From the NCBI GenBank assembly GCA_963814985.1, contig CAWFFV010000024.1:1-51412 (forward strand): 51,412 nt of DNA, given 5' to 3'. The DNA is from CAWFFV01 sp963814985. GTDB lineage: Bacteria; Chloroflexota; Ktedonobacteria; Ktedonobacterales; Ktedonobacteraceae. Both the position numbers and the translations under genes were made by a program. The notes under the pieces were generated by a model. It worked only from the letters and a program-made list of their open reading frames with translations, was not told where the DNA came from and made no database searches. Shown here one piece after another: positions 18,896-27,238 of this stretch (position 1 is its first letter; the number at the start of each line of letters is the position of its first letter).

Positions 18896-19974
18896 TGAGT
18901 CGCTCCTATTACGTCTAGCAACAACTTTCGCCATTTCTCTTGAGAGAGTCTCACCCGTTTCTCAAGATAATCGGAGGAAGCTGTGGTGTAAAGAAACGTG
19001 GTACTGATTTCAGCGTGGCCTAGTAGTTCTTTCATGGTCAACAGATCAACTCCCCGTTCCGTTAAAATGGAAGCAAAGGCGTGTCGAAGCTGATGAGGGC
19101 TAAACATCTCATCGGACGTGAAACCTAACTCCTTCTGCCGCCTGGCAAGGTTCCCACGCGCTGTATCTCTTGGAATCCGTTGCTTGTCTTCTGAAAGAAA
19201 CAGCGGGCCTTCTTTGGAATCGGTGAAGATTGTCCTCACGTGCTCTAGATACCAGCGCAGGAGTTGATCCAGATCATCGAGCATTGGTACCCACCTAGCC
19301 TTGTATCCCGATCCTCGTGATCCTTTCCCAAAACGCACATGCAGTTTTCCATGTTCTCCCAAATCAAACCGACAGTCCTTTACGTCCAGCATGACTGCCT
19401 CGGTGATACGCAGCCCTGAAAGTTCAAGCATTTTGAAGAGGGCATAGTCTCGTGCAACTGGGGCGAATTTTCGCGCCTCGGCCATGTGTGTTTTCATGTC
19501 TGTCCAGAAGCGCTGACGGATCTCTGGCGGTGGTGGTGGAACAGCGTTTTCTCGATCGTCCTGGCGGTGAGTATGCCGATTGAATTTATCCAGGACCATC
19601 GGAATCGCAACTCGGTAACGCTGCCAAATCTCATGGGCATGCCGTGAGCGGAGGTAGTCTAGAAAGGTTGTGATATTCGACTGGTACTTTCTTCTCGTAG
19701 AGTAGACTAATCCTCGACCAACGAGCTGTTCATAGAATTGGTCAACATCGTGTATGGTAATTTCCCAGATGAATTTGGCAGCTACTTTGAGAAACTCATC
19801 GAGATTCCTGCTGTTCAGCGCAATGGTTTCTTCAGTATATCCTAAGACACGTTGTTGCTGTTCCCATAATCCCTGCAGTTTTGCTTGATACGCAAGCGAT
19901 TCTTCATAGGTTGGTGGTGTAAGTTCAAGCGCCTCAGCAGTCCCTATGACTCTGAGGAAAGGCGTGTCTGCCAT
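18886..19974 (-). CDS. Tyrosine recombinase (TnpA-like integrase), 362 aa
   Basis: A complete tyrosine recombinase. The N-terminal SAM-like core-binding domain spans about residues 20-130 (LQGLWEQQQRVLGYTEETIA ... FLDYLRSRHAHEIW) and the catalytic domain about 150-350. The active-site residues are all visible: Arg in LSGLRITEAVML, Lys after FGKGSRGSGYK, H-x-x-R in HQLRHAFAS, His in LLGHAEIS, and the nucleophile Tyr in TTFLYTTASS. I chose ATG 19972-19974, with GGAG upstream, over the GTG four codons earlier. It should catalyse excision and integration of the element at radC. First gene of the element operon. Confidence 0.88.
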   Translation of the reverse strand: MADTPFLRVIGTAEALELTPPTYEESLAYQAKLQGLWEQQQRVLGYTEETIALNSRNLDEFLKVAAKFIWEITIHDVDQFYEQLVGRGLVYSTRRKYQSNITTFLDYLRSRHAHEIWQRYRVAIPMVLDKFNRHTHRQDDRENAVPPPPPEIRQRFWTDMKTHMAEARKFAPVARDYALFKMLELSGLRITEAVMLDVKDCRFDLGEHGKLHVRFGKGSRGSGYKARWVPMLDDLDQLLRWYLEHVRTIFTDSKEGPLFLSEDKQRIPRDTARGNLARRQKELGFTSDEMFSPHQLRHAFASILTERGVDLLTMKELLGHAEISTTFLYTTASSDYLEKRVRLSQEKWRKLLLDVIGATQWR

Positions 19975-20000
19975 ACGAGTACACACTCCATTAGTTATTA

Positions 20001-20030
20001 CCTAATATATTTAGGCAATGCCTAATATAT
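20001..20030 (-). promoter_or_regulatory. Operator-like repeats before integrase
   Basis: CCTAATATAT occurs at 20001-20010 and 20021-20030, exactly 20 bp apart. The first copy is part of the palindrome CCTAATATATTTAGG. This lies 27 bases upstream of the integrase start codon and is a plausible site for the element's HTH protein. Confidence 0.45.
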
Positions 20031-20066
20031 CATAGATGAGCTTACTTGGGAAGATGCGCTATCTCC

Positions 20067-20154
20067 GGTGGTTATGACAGACAATTAGGGAGGAGCAGTT
20101 GCGTATCACAGCGGGACGAAAGACCTCAGAGATCCGCACGACTGAACTGTTCAC
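20067..20154 (+). repeat. 88-bp direct repeat, element end (att-like) 2
   Basis: Second copy of the radC repeat, one mismatch from 16409-16496. It marks the other boundary of the inserted element. Confidence 0.85.
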
Positions 20155-20592
20155 CGTCCCTTTGTAGAGCTTGTTGTACTCAACGACATGATTCTTCCTG
20201 TCCAGGACCAGGACATGCATCTCCTCATGATCGAGATGAATCAATTCATTGCGAACGAGCTGAAAGGCGTCATCGGAGCTGCGAATTTGTGTCTTCTTAA
20301 TTCGTTCAAGCAGATGGCAACGGGAAATCAGTTCGTAGGACATCTTGAGCCGATTGATCTGATTCGTACTGAGTCCAAACCTCGTCAAGCCTCTCGGGGT
20401 GTTGACGAGTTCCTGGATGAGTCCTTGGAGTCCACAGTCACCGAGAATGCGCTGTGCAATCTGGGCAAGGTGTTTGCTTGGCCTGCCGCTAGTGGAGAGA
20501 ACGAACGTTAACACTTCAGAGTCGCTCAAAGAGAGGAGGCCACGTTCGTATTCCGCCGCTAATTCCCGTAACCGTGCAGATGAATTAGGCAT
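20067..20592 (-). pseudogene. radC: radC N-terminal part, interrupted by mobile element
   Basis: Starts at ATG 20590-20592 with a GGAGGT site. Residues 1-110 carry the RadC helical part (LRELAAEYERGLLSLSDSEV, ILGDCGLQGLIQELVNTP) and 110-170 the start of the MPN domain (EEMHVLVLDRKNHVVEYNKL, then VVRISEVFRPAVIRN, CHNH). Two codons of element sequence (RR) and a stop follow CHNH, so the distal metal ligands are lost. The rest of the gene is at 16260-16496. RadC-type proteins are common on plasmids; the function remains unclear despite the name. The gene overlaps the upstream gene by eight bases, showing it was the last gene of the replication operon. Confidence 0.85.
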
Positions 20593-21082
20593 GTGGCACC
20601 TCCATCACTTCCCAATGCTCCTCGCGACAGATGATTTGAGGGCAAACGCTCCTCAACGACCAGACCCACTCATCAGGGAGACGATAGCGTGCAGGCTGAA
20701 CGACCTCACTGACACGGGCACTCTCCGTAAGGAGTTGTGTGAGCGCTTGCACCATTTCCTGTTGCAGGCACACTGCACGCTCCCTCGTCTTTGCACCTCC
20801 CAGTTTGTAGGGCCATGTCAGCACCGCATTCCGCTCGAACCCAAGCAACTGGGCAGCGAAGAAGGTACAGTAGGAGACAGGGCTAGTAGCGATGGGACGC
20901 GCAGTCAGGTGCACAGCGTATTGCCAGACATATTGTGTCTGATTCGGCACCTGTCGTTGGAGTGGCATCAAGAACACCGGCTGGTGGGTCATCCCTTTGA
21001 GGAACACGTCGAGGGTGCCGCATTCGACGGCGAGTCCTGCGTGTTTGACGTGTAATGATTGTTGTGGTACCTTATCTTCCAT
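20585..21082 (-). CDS. Hypothetical protein upstream of radC, 165 aa
   Basis: Starts at ATG 21080-21082, with AAAGGGG about 12 bases before it, and overlaps radC by eight bases, so the two are coupled. The product begins MEDKVPQQSLHVKHAGLAVE. It contains a beta-rich part (QTQYVWQYAVHLTARPIATS) and then helices with KTRERAVCLQQEMVQALTQL. It ends with RYRLPDEWVWSLRSVCPQII. No family recognised. Its place between the IS-interrupted gene and radC suggests a plasmid maintenance or DNA-processing role. No membrane segment. Confidence 0.55.
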   Translation of the reverse strand: MEDKVPQQSLHVKHAGLAVECGTLDVFLKGMTHQPVFLMPLQRQVPNQTQYVWQYAVHLTARPIATSPVSYCTFFAAQLLGFERNAVLTWPYKLGGAKTRERAVCLQQEMVQALTQLLTESARVSEVVQPARYRLPDEWVWSLRSVCPQIICREEHWEVMEVPHA

Positions 21083-21288
21083 ATGAAAGGTTTTCCCCTT
21101 TCTGTCAAACAAGGTCTTGTCCCCTGTTTGCGGCTAGTGGGACAAGACCTTCGTCTTCTTTATGTGGTAAAAGTGACAGATTTCTCCTTACAAATGGTGA
21201 GGAAGAGGCGGAGAGCACTTCTCATCCCTGATATTGAGAGCGGAAGCTGTGCTAAAGAGTCATGTTGTGGCAGTGGAATCGCTTCCTG

Positions 21289-21628
21289 CTACCTGCTCTG
21301 CTTTGCCCCTTGCACCTGGTTGACAAGCATGCGGAAATGGCTCATGTGCAGTTGTTCGAGAGAGGAAACATTGAAATCGAGGCAAAGTTGCTGTATCTTG
21401 CGGTTGTCTCCTCCACAGAAGGAGCGTGTGATCCAGGCCAGTTGTGGAGGCGTGACTCTCGGATCATCCTCATCTTGTGTGCTGGGAGGTGAACTGATTT
21501 GTGTCTGAGTTGATGAAAATGCTCCCTCGTTTAAGGCCAGATGCTCTCTCTGGTCACTCCGACCCACAGCAATTCTGCTCGATTCCTCGATGGACCAGAC
21601 AACTGTTTCGCTTAATAGCCCTTCACGG
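21289..21628 (-). pseudogene. C-terminal part of IS1-interrupted gene
   Basis: The frame from about 21628 reads LREGLLSETVVWSIEESSRI, then a polar linker (SSTQTQISSPPSTQDEDD), then TPPQLAWITRSFCGGDNRK and a final helix ending NQVQGAKQSR. The linker plus Q-x-x-x-I terminal helix is a common ending of phage and plasmid single-strand-DNA-handling proteins. It lies exactly on the far side of the IS1-like element from the 273-residue frame at 22453-23274 and on the same strand, so it is best explained as the severed tail of that gene. Confidence 0.5.
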
Positions 21629-21639
21629 AGTCGTTATCA

Positions 21640-22458
21640 GGGTAGTGGGTCATACCTGGATGACGTGTGGTAAAATGAAAGTATTGGTGCCCCAAAAAGG
21701 AGGAACATCATGGTAACAGTCACTATTTACTGCCAACACTGTGGTAGCGATGATATAGTGCGTAACGGTCATGCATCGAATGGGAAGCAAAGATATCTCT
21801 GTAAATCATGTAAGAAGCAAAGTCGTGAGAATCCTGCAACAAATGGTTATACAGAAGAACGCCGTGAAGAGATTATAAAATCATATCAAGAGCGAAGCAG
21901 CTTACGAGGGCTAACGAGGACGTTTGGCGTATCACGGAATACAGTGAAAGATTGGTTAAAAAAAAGCAGCTCTCCTGCCACCTTTGCGGGAAACGCTGAT
22001 TGCACCAGACCCAGATGACCCAGATGCGACAATAATGGAATTAGATGAACTATGGTCATTTGTCTTTAAAAAGGTGAATATGTCGTGGATCTGGATTGCC
22101 CTTTGCCGTAAGACACGACAAGTGATTGCACGAGCAATTGGCGATAGAAGTAAAAATACATGCATCATCCTTTGGAATAATATTCCAGATGTCTATCGAT
22201 CTGGGCATTGTTTTTCAGATTTTTGGAGTGCTTATCAGGCAATAATTCCAGAAGAGCAACTCACCCAAGTAGGCAAGGAAACAGGTGAAACAGCACATGT
22301 CGAGCGCTGGAATTGTACGCTCCGACAACGTCTTGGCCGTTTTGTTCGAAAAACTCTCTCTTTCTCCAAATCTGAGATTATGCACATTGTTTGTTTGGAT
22401 CTGTTTCTTCATCGCTACAATCTGGAAAGGAGTGCCCTCCAGGTATGACCCACTACCC
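21640..22458 (+). mobile_element. IS1-like insertion sequence, 819 bp
   Basis: Bounded by a perfect 21-bp inverted repeat: 21640-21660 begins GGGTAGTGGGTCATACC and 22438-22458 is its exact complement. It contains the two-domain IS1 transposase. A clean target duplication is not visible; only an imperfect CTGAT shared by both flanks. It is inserted in the minus-strand gene whose parts lie at 22459-23274 and 21289-21628, and its end supplies the stop codon of the upstream part. Confidence 0.88.
21710..22448 (+). CDS. IS1 family transposase (InsA-InsB) with A8 shift site
   Basis: The first frame (21710-22018) has the InsA zinc finger, YCQHCGSDDIVRNGHASNGK ... YLCKSCKKQ, and an HTH (LRGLTRTFGVSRNTVKDWLK). 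The second (to 22448) has the InsB DDE-type core: DELWSFVFKK, then FSDFWSAYQAIIP and ETAHVERWNCTLRQRLGRFV. They meet at an A8 run (21958-21965). The second frame needs one A fewer (A7 gives WLKKAALLPPLRETL in phase), so expression of the full protein would require transcriptional slippage or a +1 shift. Classical IS1 uses a -1 shift at A6C, so this differs. AAGGAGG precedes the ATG. Confidence 0.85.
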
Positions 22459-23274
22459 AATCAGGATCTGCGGGATGAGATGCTGTTTGAGGTAGGTCTT
22501 GTCGATGGTGGCAGGTATTATCGCTGTGATGGGGTAGATCGATCCCGGTGCCGTCGGATCACCCACCAGTTTCACCGTCCCTGGACCCAGCGGTATGGAA
22601 AACAGGTAGAACGGAGCCACAGCGTTCTTCCCCTGAGCACGACGCAGGCCGCTATAATATTCCAGAACTCGATACTGCTCAGCCAGAGCCTTGAGTACAT
22701 CGTCTGTGCCGAAACCAGTGATCGTAAACGGGAGCCAGTCATAGTAGCCGTGCTGATAGAGTTCGTGGACAAAGGCACGGAATTTGAGCACCGTTGCTCG
22801 CTTCTCTTTCCCCTGGTTTTTGCCACGATCATTGATCACGACATTGCCCTGCTCATCGCGAACCGTTTCCCACGCATAGACGAACCCCTGGCGATCGTCG
22901 GCTCTGCGATTCATCTCCAGTGAGGATTGCAGTCGTTGAGCGATGACCACCAGTGAGCAGGAACGGAGACGCCAGTATGGTTTGGGATCGGTGTTGCCGT
23001 TGCGGTCCGGCTTCTTATGCTGCACCAGATACTGCTGGATGCCCATACCTTCCATCGTCTCGTCGAGGTAGGGGTTAATACCTGCCTTGATATGCCAGCC
23101 AATTGCGTTGAGATCCGTGTCGGTAGGAAGGCCATTGAACCACCAGAGACGAGCCTCTTCTGTAATGGGTTTGTCGGCTTGCTCATGTGCTGCAAAGTCA
23201 ATATTGAGTGCGTCGAAATCGTCGTCGGTCTTCGGAACGGTGAACGTTGTGTGAGATGGTTTGAACGTTGTCAT
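22453..23274 (-). pseudogene. Plasmid replication-module protein, 3' end cut by IS1
   Basis: Starts at ATG 23272-23274 with an AAGGAG site. The 273 readable residues begin MTTFKPSHTTFTVPKTDDDF, include RLWWFNGLPTDTDLNAIGWH and PYWRLRSCSLVVIAQRLQSS, and end YPITAIIPATIDKTYLKQHL before the IS1 end. The alpha/beta character, absence of membrane segments and neighbouring Prim-Pol suggest a DNA-binding or recombination-mediator protein, perhaps related to the DUF5895 group; this is weak inference. The missing tail is found at 21289-21628. The long open frame extending upstream of 23274 lacks homology and is not part of the gene. Confidence 0.6.
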
Positions 23275-23500
23275 GAATCTTTTCTCCTTGTATTTGCTTA
23301 ACATGCATGTGAGGTTGGTAATGAGAGTCGAAGATGTTGTAAGAACGGTGTTTGAGGAACAACGAGAATGCGGCGAAAGGAGGAGGGCCGCGTTGCCATA
23401 TGCAAAACATGATGAGATCCTTTGTAAGGTTATTGGCATGCAATCATGCCGGTTCGAGTCAGCCTTCCCAGGGACATTGCTCTGATGTGTGTGACATCCA

Positions 23501-24508
23501 TCATGCGGTCTTTCTCTGGCCCTGCTTTGCCAGCTCACGGGCAGCCGCAGAAAAATCGCCACGATGGTTGAGCAGTGTGTAGGCTTGGAACTTGGAGTAT
23601 CCCCGCTCAGCCTCGAAGATCGTTGAGGTCGAGAAGACATAGAGCAGATCATGGCCGTTATGGTTCGTCGTCGCGCTAATCCCTGGATCATGTTTGTCTG
23701 GACGACGCCAACGGCCCTCTGTGCCAACAGAACAGACAAACTGCCATCCGTGTGGGACCAGGATGTCTTCCCATGAGGCACGCTGATTGAAGAGATCCCC
23801 AGGACGCTGGCCATCATCGTCTGGCGATGAACGCAACGGCCTTCTCGTTGGAAGAGGTTGTCGATTGCGCAGGAGGCATCTCATCGAACACTTGGGCGGA
23901 TGCAAAGAGGAGCGAGCGTTGAGAAGGGAGTAATTGTCCTAATTGAAGATGCTCCTCCGCGTAGTAGAATATACGGCTTCCCGCTTGGATGAATCCCACC
24001 TCGTGATGGGGCAACGATGATGAGACCTCCCTCACCTCGCGTCTCGATCAGCGTTTTTCGTTTTGCTCCCATCCAGACCCATGGCCAGCTTTCGGTTCCC
24101 TTCAATAACGTCGCAGCGATAAAGCAGGTGCCTGCCACCAGAAGGGGTTGCTTCCAGATATCCCCAGGAGAGATGTTCATACAGAGCACAGAGCGCTGGA
24201 TCTCGTTGCATACGACGTAGCCACGCATCAAACGTGTCACGGCAATCAAAATCGAGCGCCTCTAAATTCGCGCTGATCGCTCCGGTGATGAAGGCAACCC
24301 CAAGTGAGGCCGTGCCAAACCAGCGCCGGAGTTCGGCTTCGCTGGCCCGGCGGTGCTGGTATTCACGCCATCCAGAAAGGCAAGGCTGCTTTGATCCATC
24401 GGTGCGTATGGGAATCACACCGATACCAGCCGTCGCGGCCTGCAATGTCATGGAAGAGAGAGAACTGAGAGGAAGAGAGCGTGAGAGTGAGGGTGAAATG
24501 ATGGTCAT
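23501..24508 (-). CDS. Bifunctional DNA primase/polymerase (Prim-Pol), three frameshifts
   Basis: Starts at ATG 24506-24508 (AGGGGAG site), overlapping the small upstream gene by four bases. All Prim-Pol signatures appear in order across frames: GIGVIPIRTDGSKQP and LRRWFGTASLGVAFITG; the D-x-D metal site in LEALDFDCRD; the GGRH motif in EATPSGGRHLLYR; then TRGEGGLIIVAPS. The C-terminal part has GDLFNQRASWEDILVPHGW, WRRPDKHDPGISATTN and LLYVFS...YSKFQAYTLL, the usual primase-linked domain. Frames change near 24085, 24025 and 23830. Homology is continuous across the breaks, so a recently inactivated gene or assembly indels are both possible. As replication initiator or primase it is the likely partner of the 26-bp iterons upstream. 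Confidence 0.7.
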
Positions 24509-24750
24509 GCGTGCTCCCCTTCATGCTGTATCTGTGAAGGCACAGAAGATGACATCTGAAGGCAATACACCTGTAACAGAACAAAGGGAACAACGACAGA
24601 TTCACCATTGTGGGATGAAACGAGCACAGGGGTGAGACAGGATGTTATAGGGTCAGATCGTTGTGTATGATCAATCAGCGAGCGGACAAGCGAAAGGAGA
24701 GTGGCCAGACATCCGAGACCACCCAAGGCAACGAGGATGAACAAAATCAT
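24505..24750 (-). CDS. Small membrane protein upstream of Prim-Pol, 81 aa
   Basis: Starts at ATG 24748-24750 with a TTGGAGG site and overlaps the Prim-Pol start (ATGA), which supports it being a real gene. It has one N-terminal membrane helix, MILFILVALGGLGCLATLLS, followed by a polar region (RSLIDHTQRSDPI) and a moderately hydrophobic stretch (GESVVVPFVLLQVYCLQM). It may tether replication to the membrane or be an unrelated small protein; there is no family I can name. It is the first gene after the iteron region. Confidence 0.5.
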   Translation of the reverse strand: MILFILVALGGLGCLATLLSLVRSLIDHTQRSDPITSCLTPVLVSSHNGESVVVPFVLLQVYCLQMSSSVPSQIQHEGEHA

Positions 24751-25096
24751 GGATAGAAACCTCCAAATGCTGCACTGTCAGAACAATGCAGCGACGAGAC
24801 GCAAGAAGACATCCAGCCAGAGATCTGGTTGGATGACGATCTGCAGGACAAGAGAAATGGGAATTGATGAGAGAGGTGAGGAATACGGGAAGACAGGTTC
24901 GTGATGCAGGAGATATGAGGTTGAAGGAGAGATGGAGATTTTACGAGAAACAGCCCCGAAAAAGGGACAAGAAGTCCCCTCTGATACTGCAACGCATCAC
25001 AGTATCACATCAAAATGGCAGTTCTTCTTCTCTAGAGTCTGTGGGAGACGAGACTCATTTTCACGCAGTGAGTGACGAAGACCCACAAAGAAGCAC
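24751..25096. other. Leader between iterons and replication operon
   Basis: No supported gene. The sequence is purine-rich on the plus strand with scattered short open frames. Its position between the tandem iterons and the first gene of the replication operon makes it the natural place for an AT-rich unwinding region or promoter, but I see no clear -35/-10 pair on the minus strand. Confidence 0.35.
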
Positions 25097-25278
25097 GACA
25101 AGAACGAATTCCAAAGAAGCACGACAAGGACACATTTCAAAAACGCATGACAGGGACACATTTCAAAAACGCATGACAGGGACGCTTTCCAAAGATGCAC
25201 GACAGGGACACATTTCAAAAACGCACGACAGGGACGCTTTCCAAAGATGCACGACAGGGACACACGACGAGACAACAC
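25097..25278 (+). repeat. Seven 26-bp tandem iterons, candidate replication origin
   Basis: The word GACARGGA (first unit GACAAGAA) begins at 25097, 25123, 25149, 25175, 25201, 25227 and 25253, exactly 26 bp apart. A typical unit is GCATGACAGGGACACATTTC plus AAAAAC. Units vary at a few positions and show two alternating subtypes, ending in ACACATTTCAAAA or ACGCTTTCCAAAG. There are no spacers, so it is not CRISPR, and 26 is not a multiple of three, so it is not coding. Direct repeats of this kind upstream of a Prim-Pol operon are typical of iteron origins. A single related unit occurs at about 30018. Confidence 0.8.
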
Positions 25279-25541
25279 AATCTTTGCCAGAACCGAGGAG
25301 AGTCCACTCGTCTCGAACGAGGTCCTTCTTATACCTCTCGGTATCCCCGATTTCCTGGACTCAAGACCACTCACCGACATGGATGCAAGGCTGATGCCCT
25401 GATCACTGGTGACGCGCTGTCGCAGATTTTCTGAATCTGCAGGCGAATGTCGGCGGTCTTGAGACGCTTGGTCTGTTCATGTGTGGTTCCCCATTAGGGA
25501 CCAACACTTTCTCTCACATCTATTTTACCCTCCAGCTAACC

Positions 25542-25638
25542 GGAAAAACCGGAACGCAATAGGAAAACAACCAGAACAAAACCAGGAAAACCGGAACGCG
25601 ATAGGAAAACAACCAGAACATGACCGGAAAAACCAGAA
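25542..25638 (+). repeat. Phased GGAA repeat array B
   Basis: GGAA/AGAA cores at 25542, 25551, 25562, 25573, 25585, 25593, 25604, 25615, 25626 and 25635. Spacing is mainly 11 bp with 8, 9 or 12 bp joints. Same family as array A and in the same orientation. It lies 260 bases beyond the iterons, in otherwise gene-free DNA. Confidence 0.75.
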
Positions 25639-26232
25639 AAATGGCTGTTTTCCGGTCCGATCACTGGCAGCCAATCACAAGAAAAGCCTTGCGCAATCTG
25701 GCCGAAGACCAGACTAGATCTTGGAGCTTCAGGAGTCAGGAGACGGCCTTCGTAGACTCATGGCACTCCTAGCATTTCAGCGGTTCCCGGATGCTCCACA
25801 GACCGCCACCGCGATAAAAAACAGAGCGTCATGGGATGTTGCACAAACACGTCTTGGCATCCCTCCCATCCGCTGACAGCGTGAAAATGGTTGAGAACAT
25901 GGGAGACGAGGTTCTGATGCTGGCAAGCAAATCAAGCAGAGGCTTTCCTCTCCAAAAATGGGTCAATGCCGGTTCCCTAACACATTGAACAGGTGTCCTT
26001 GACATTTCGATGTGGTATTCTCCTGCCTGGTGCAGGTTCATCGAAGCTCTTGTGTAAGAGAAGAAACACTGCTAGAATGAAGGCATGAAAGCTCCGATGT
26101 CAGTGTGAGCTTTGAAGCCTGATAAGCAAGGAATTGTGCAAAATCAGGGGCAAAACGGACCTCTTTTGCGTCTCTCATGAGGAAAAACAACGTTGATTTC
26201 AATGATGGGGCGAGAAAGGCAGATTTTCTCTC
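25639..26232. other. Gene-free stretch between array B and nitroreductase
   Basis: Nearly 600 bases without a supported gene. Small minus-strand frames (for example 25829-26041) show no recognised motif. No terminator or tandem repeat stands out. The GTG start of the nitroreductase at 26233 has only a weak AAAGGCAG ribosome site 12 bases upstream. Confidence 0.35.
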
Positions 26233-26832
26233 GTGGAGTTTCGCGACGTTGTGCTCAAACGGTGCATGGTGCGCCATTTCACCAACGAGCCGGTGGACCC
26301 TGCCGCGCTCAAGCGTATCCTTGACCTGGCCCGGCACGCACCCAGCGCCGGGTTTACACAGGGCCAATCCTTTGTGGTGGTCACACGGCCAGAGCTAAAA
26401 CAGCAGATCGCACGTCTCTGTAGTGAAGAGTCCTATGTAGAGAGGGGATTTCATCCATTTATCTCCGAGGCTCCTGTGCTGGTCATTCCCTGTACCAGCG
26501 AGACCGCCTATCATCGGCGCTATCAGGAAGGGGACAAAACGAACGAGGATGGCAGCGAGATCGTCTGGCCCGTACCCTACTGGCACATGGATATCGGCTG
26601 TGCCATCATGATCCCACTGCTGGGTGTCGTCAACGAGGGTCTCGCTGCTGGTTTCGCAGGCCTTCCTGAACCCAGCGACTACGTGGTTCTGCACGAACTG
26701 CTCGGCATTCCTGATGAAGTGACGCCTGTAGGTGTCATCCCCATTGGACACCGCACACAGGACAAACGTTCAGGTTCGCTCAAACGTGGACGCAAACCAG
26801 AAGAAGATTACGTGCATTACGAGCACTGGTAA
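26233..26832 (+). CDS. Nitroreductase family protein, 199 aa
   Basis: An intact member of the FMN-dependent nitroreductase family: EFRDVVLKRCMVRHFTNEPV (the conserved R-x-R-x-F/Y-like start), PAALKRILDLARHAPSAGFT with the A.APS.G FMN-binding loop, and a C-terminal GIPDEVTPVGVIPIGH. The length fits the small subclass. Substrates are unknown; relatives reduce nitro or quinone compounds or act as dehalogenase- or F420-ligase-like enzymes. The start is GTG 26233. It stands alone with gene-free DNA on both sides, more like a chromosomal gene captured by the element than part of a plasmid operon. Confidence 0.8.
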   Translation: MEFRDVVLKRCMVRHFTNEPVDPAALKRILDLARHAPSAGFTQGQSFVVVTRPELKQQIARLCSEESYVERGFHPFISEAPVLVIPCTSETAYHRRYQEGDKTNEDGSEIVWPVPYWHMDIGCAIMIPLLGVVNEGLAAGFAGLPEPSDYVVLHELLGIPDEVTPVGVIPIGHRTQDKRSGSLKRGRKPEEDYVHYEHW

Positions 26833-27238
26833 CATGGTCTCTTTGCGGGGCGAAGGGTCAATCTCTTCTTGCTTCTTCGTCAGACCTGTTTCTCTTTCGT
26901 TCTTGCCGGATGACGAATCCTTTGAGGCGAGCCGCTCCGTTTGTTCGCCGACGAAGGAATTGCGGGAATCTGGATTCTGGGAACAAGAGGAATCTCGCTC
27001 CAGCAACATGAGCAATGTTCTCTCTTGATACGTTTTCCCACATTGCTCACGGTTACTGCCAGAGAACGTTAAAACGTTTCAAGACACTTGTAGAGTGAGC
27101 CTGGAGTTGACCCGCGTTTGAAGGACGCAGGTTTCTCCCTTCGGGCACTCTACGGGAGCGGGTTCACTCCAAAACAAACCCGTTGATCAGACCGACCGAA
27201 CCAAAAAGAAAGATCAAGAGAGGAAGGAGCCGAAAGGG
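26833..27238. other. Gene-free stretch with structured segment
   Basis: No protein gene is supported. The part at 27090-27170 has strong secondary-structure potential and is listed separately. The remainder is unremarkable. Confidence 0.4.
27090..27170 (+). ncRNA. Candidate structured RNA
   Basis: GGAGTTGACCCGC (27103-27115) pairs with GCGGGTTCACTCC (27158-27170) in 11 of 13 positions. Inside are a GCGT/ACGC hairpin (27114-27128) and a CTCCC/GGGAG hairpin (27135-27158) containing CCTTCGGG, a possible UUCG tetraloop. GTAGAGTG (27090-27097) is also complementary to CACTCTAC (27146-27153), which would give a pseudoknot or an alternative fold. It lies in gene-free DNA. No known family recognised and no promoter identified. 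Confidence 0.25.

Larger units (their letters stand above)
16497..20066 (-). mobile_element. Tn554-like tyrosine-recombinase element inserted in radC
   Basis: The DNA between the two radC repeats carries a compact minus-strand operon: tyrosine recombinase, small HTH, zinc-ribbon recombinase-like protein and a 92-aa protein. Staphylococcal Tn554 likewise has two large recombinases plus a small protein (TnpA, TnpB, TnpC) and integrates in radC; that is established knowledge. No resistance or other cargo gene is evident: after the last orf there are about 390 bases with only a tiny plus-strand orf. The element has the same orientation as radC. Exact ends are taken as the edges of the 88-bp repeats; the true core may be shorter. 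Confidence 0.75.

Noticed and set aside
23275..23817. Long N-terminal extension of the 273-residue gene
   Set aside because: The extension has no homology and lies over the end of the Prim-Pol gene; a strong AAGGAG site marks the start at 23274.
25097..25278. Possible CRISPR array
   Set aside because: The 26-bp units are directly adjacent with no spacers and no cas genes are present; iterons fit better.
24864..25394. A 176-residue plus-strand reading frame over the iterons
   Set aside because: Produced by the 26-bp repeats shifting through frames; composition is repeat-driven and there is no ribosome site.
27158..27170. GGTTCACTCC resembling a tRNA T-arm
   Set aside because: The rest of the cloverleaf (acceptor stem, D arm, anticodon arm with sensible anticodon, CCA context) cannot be formed around it.
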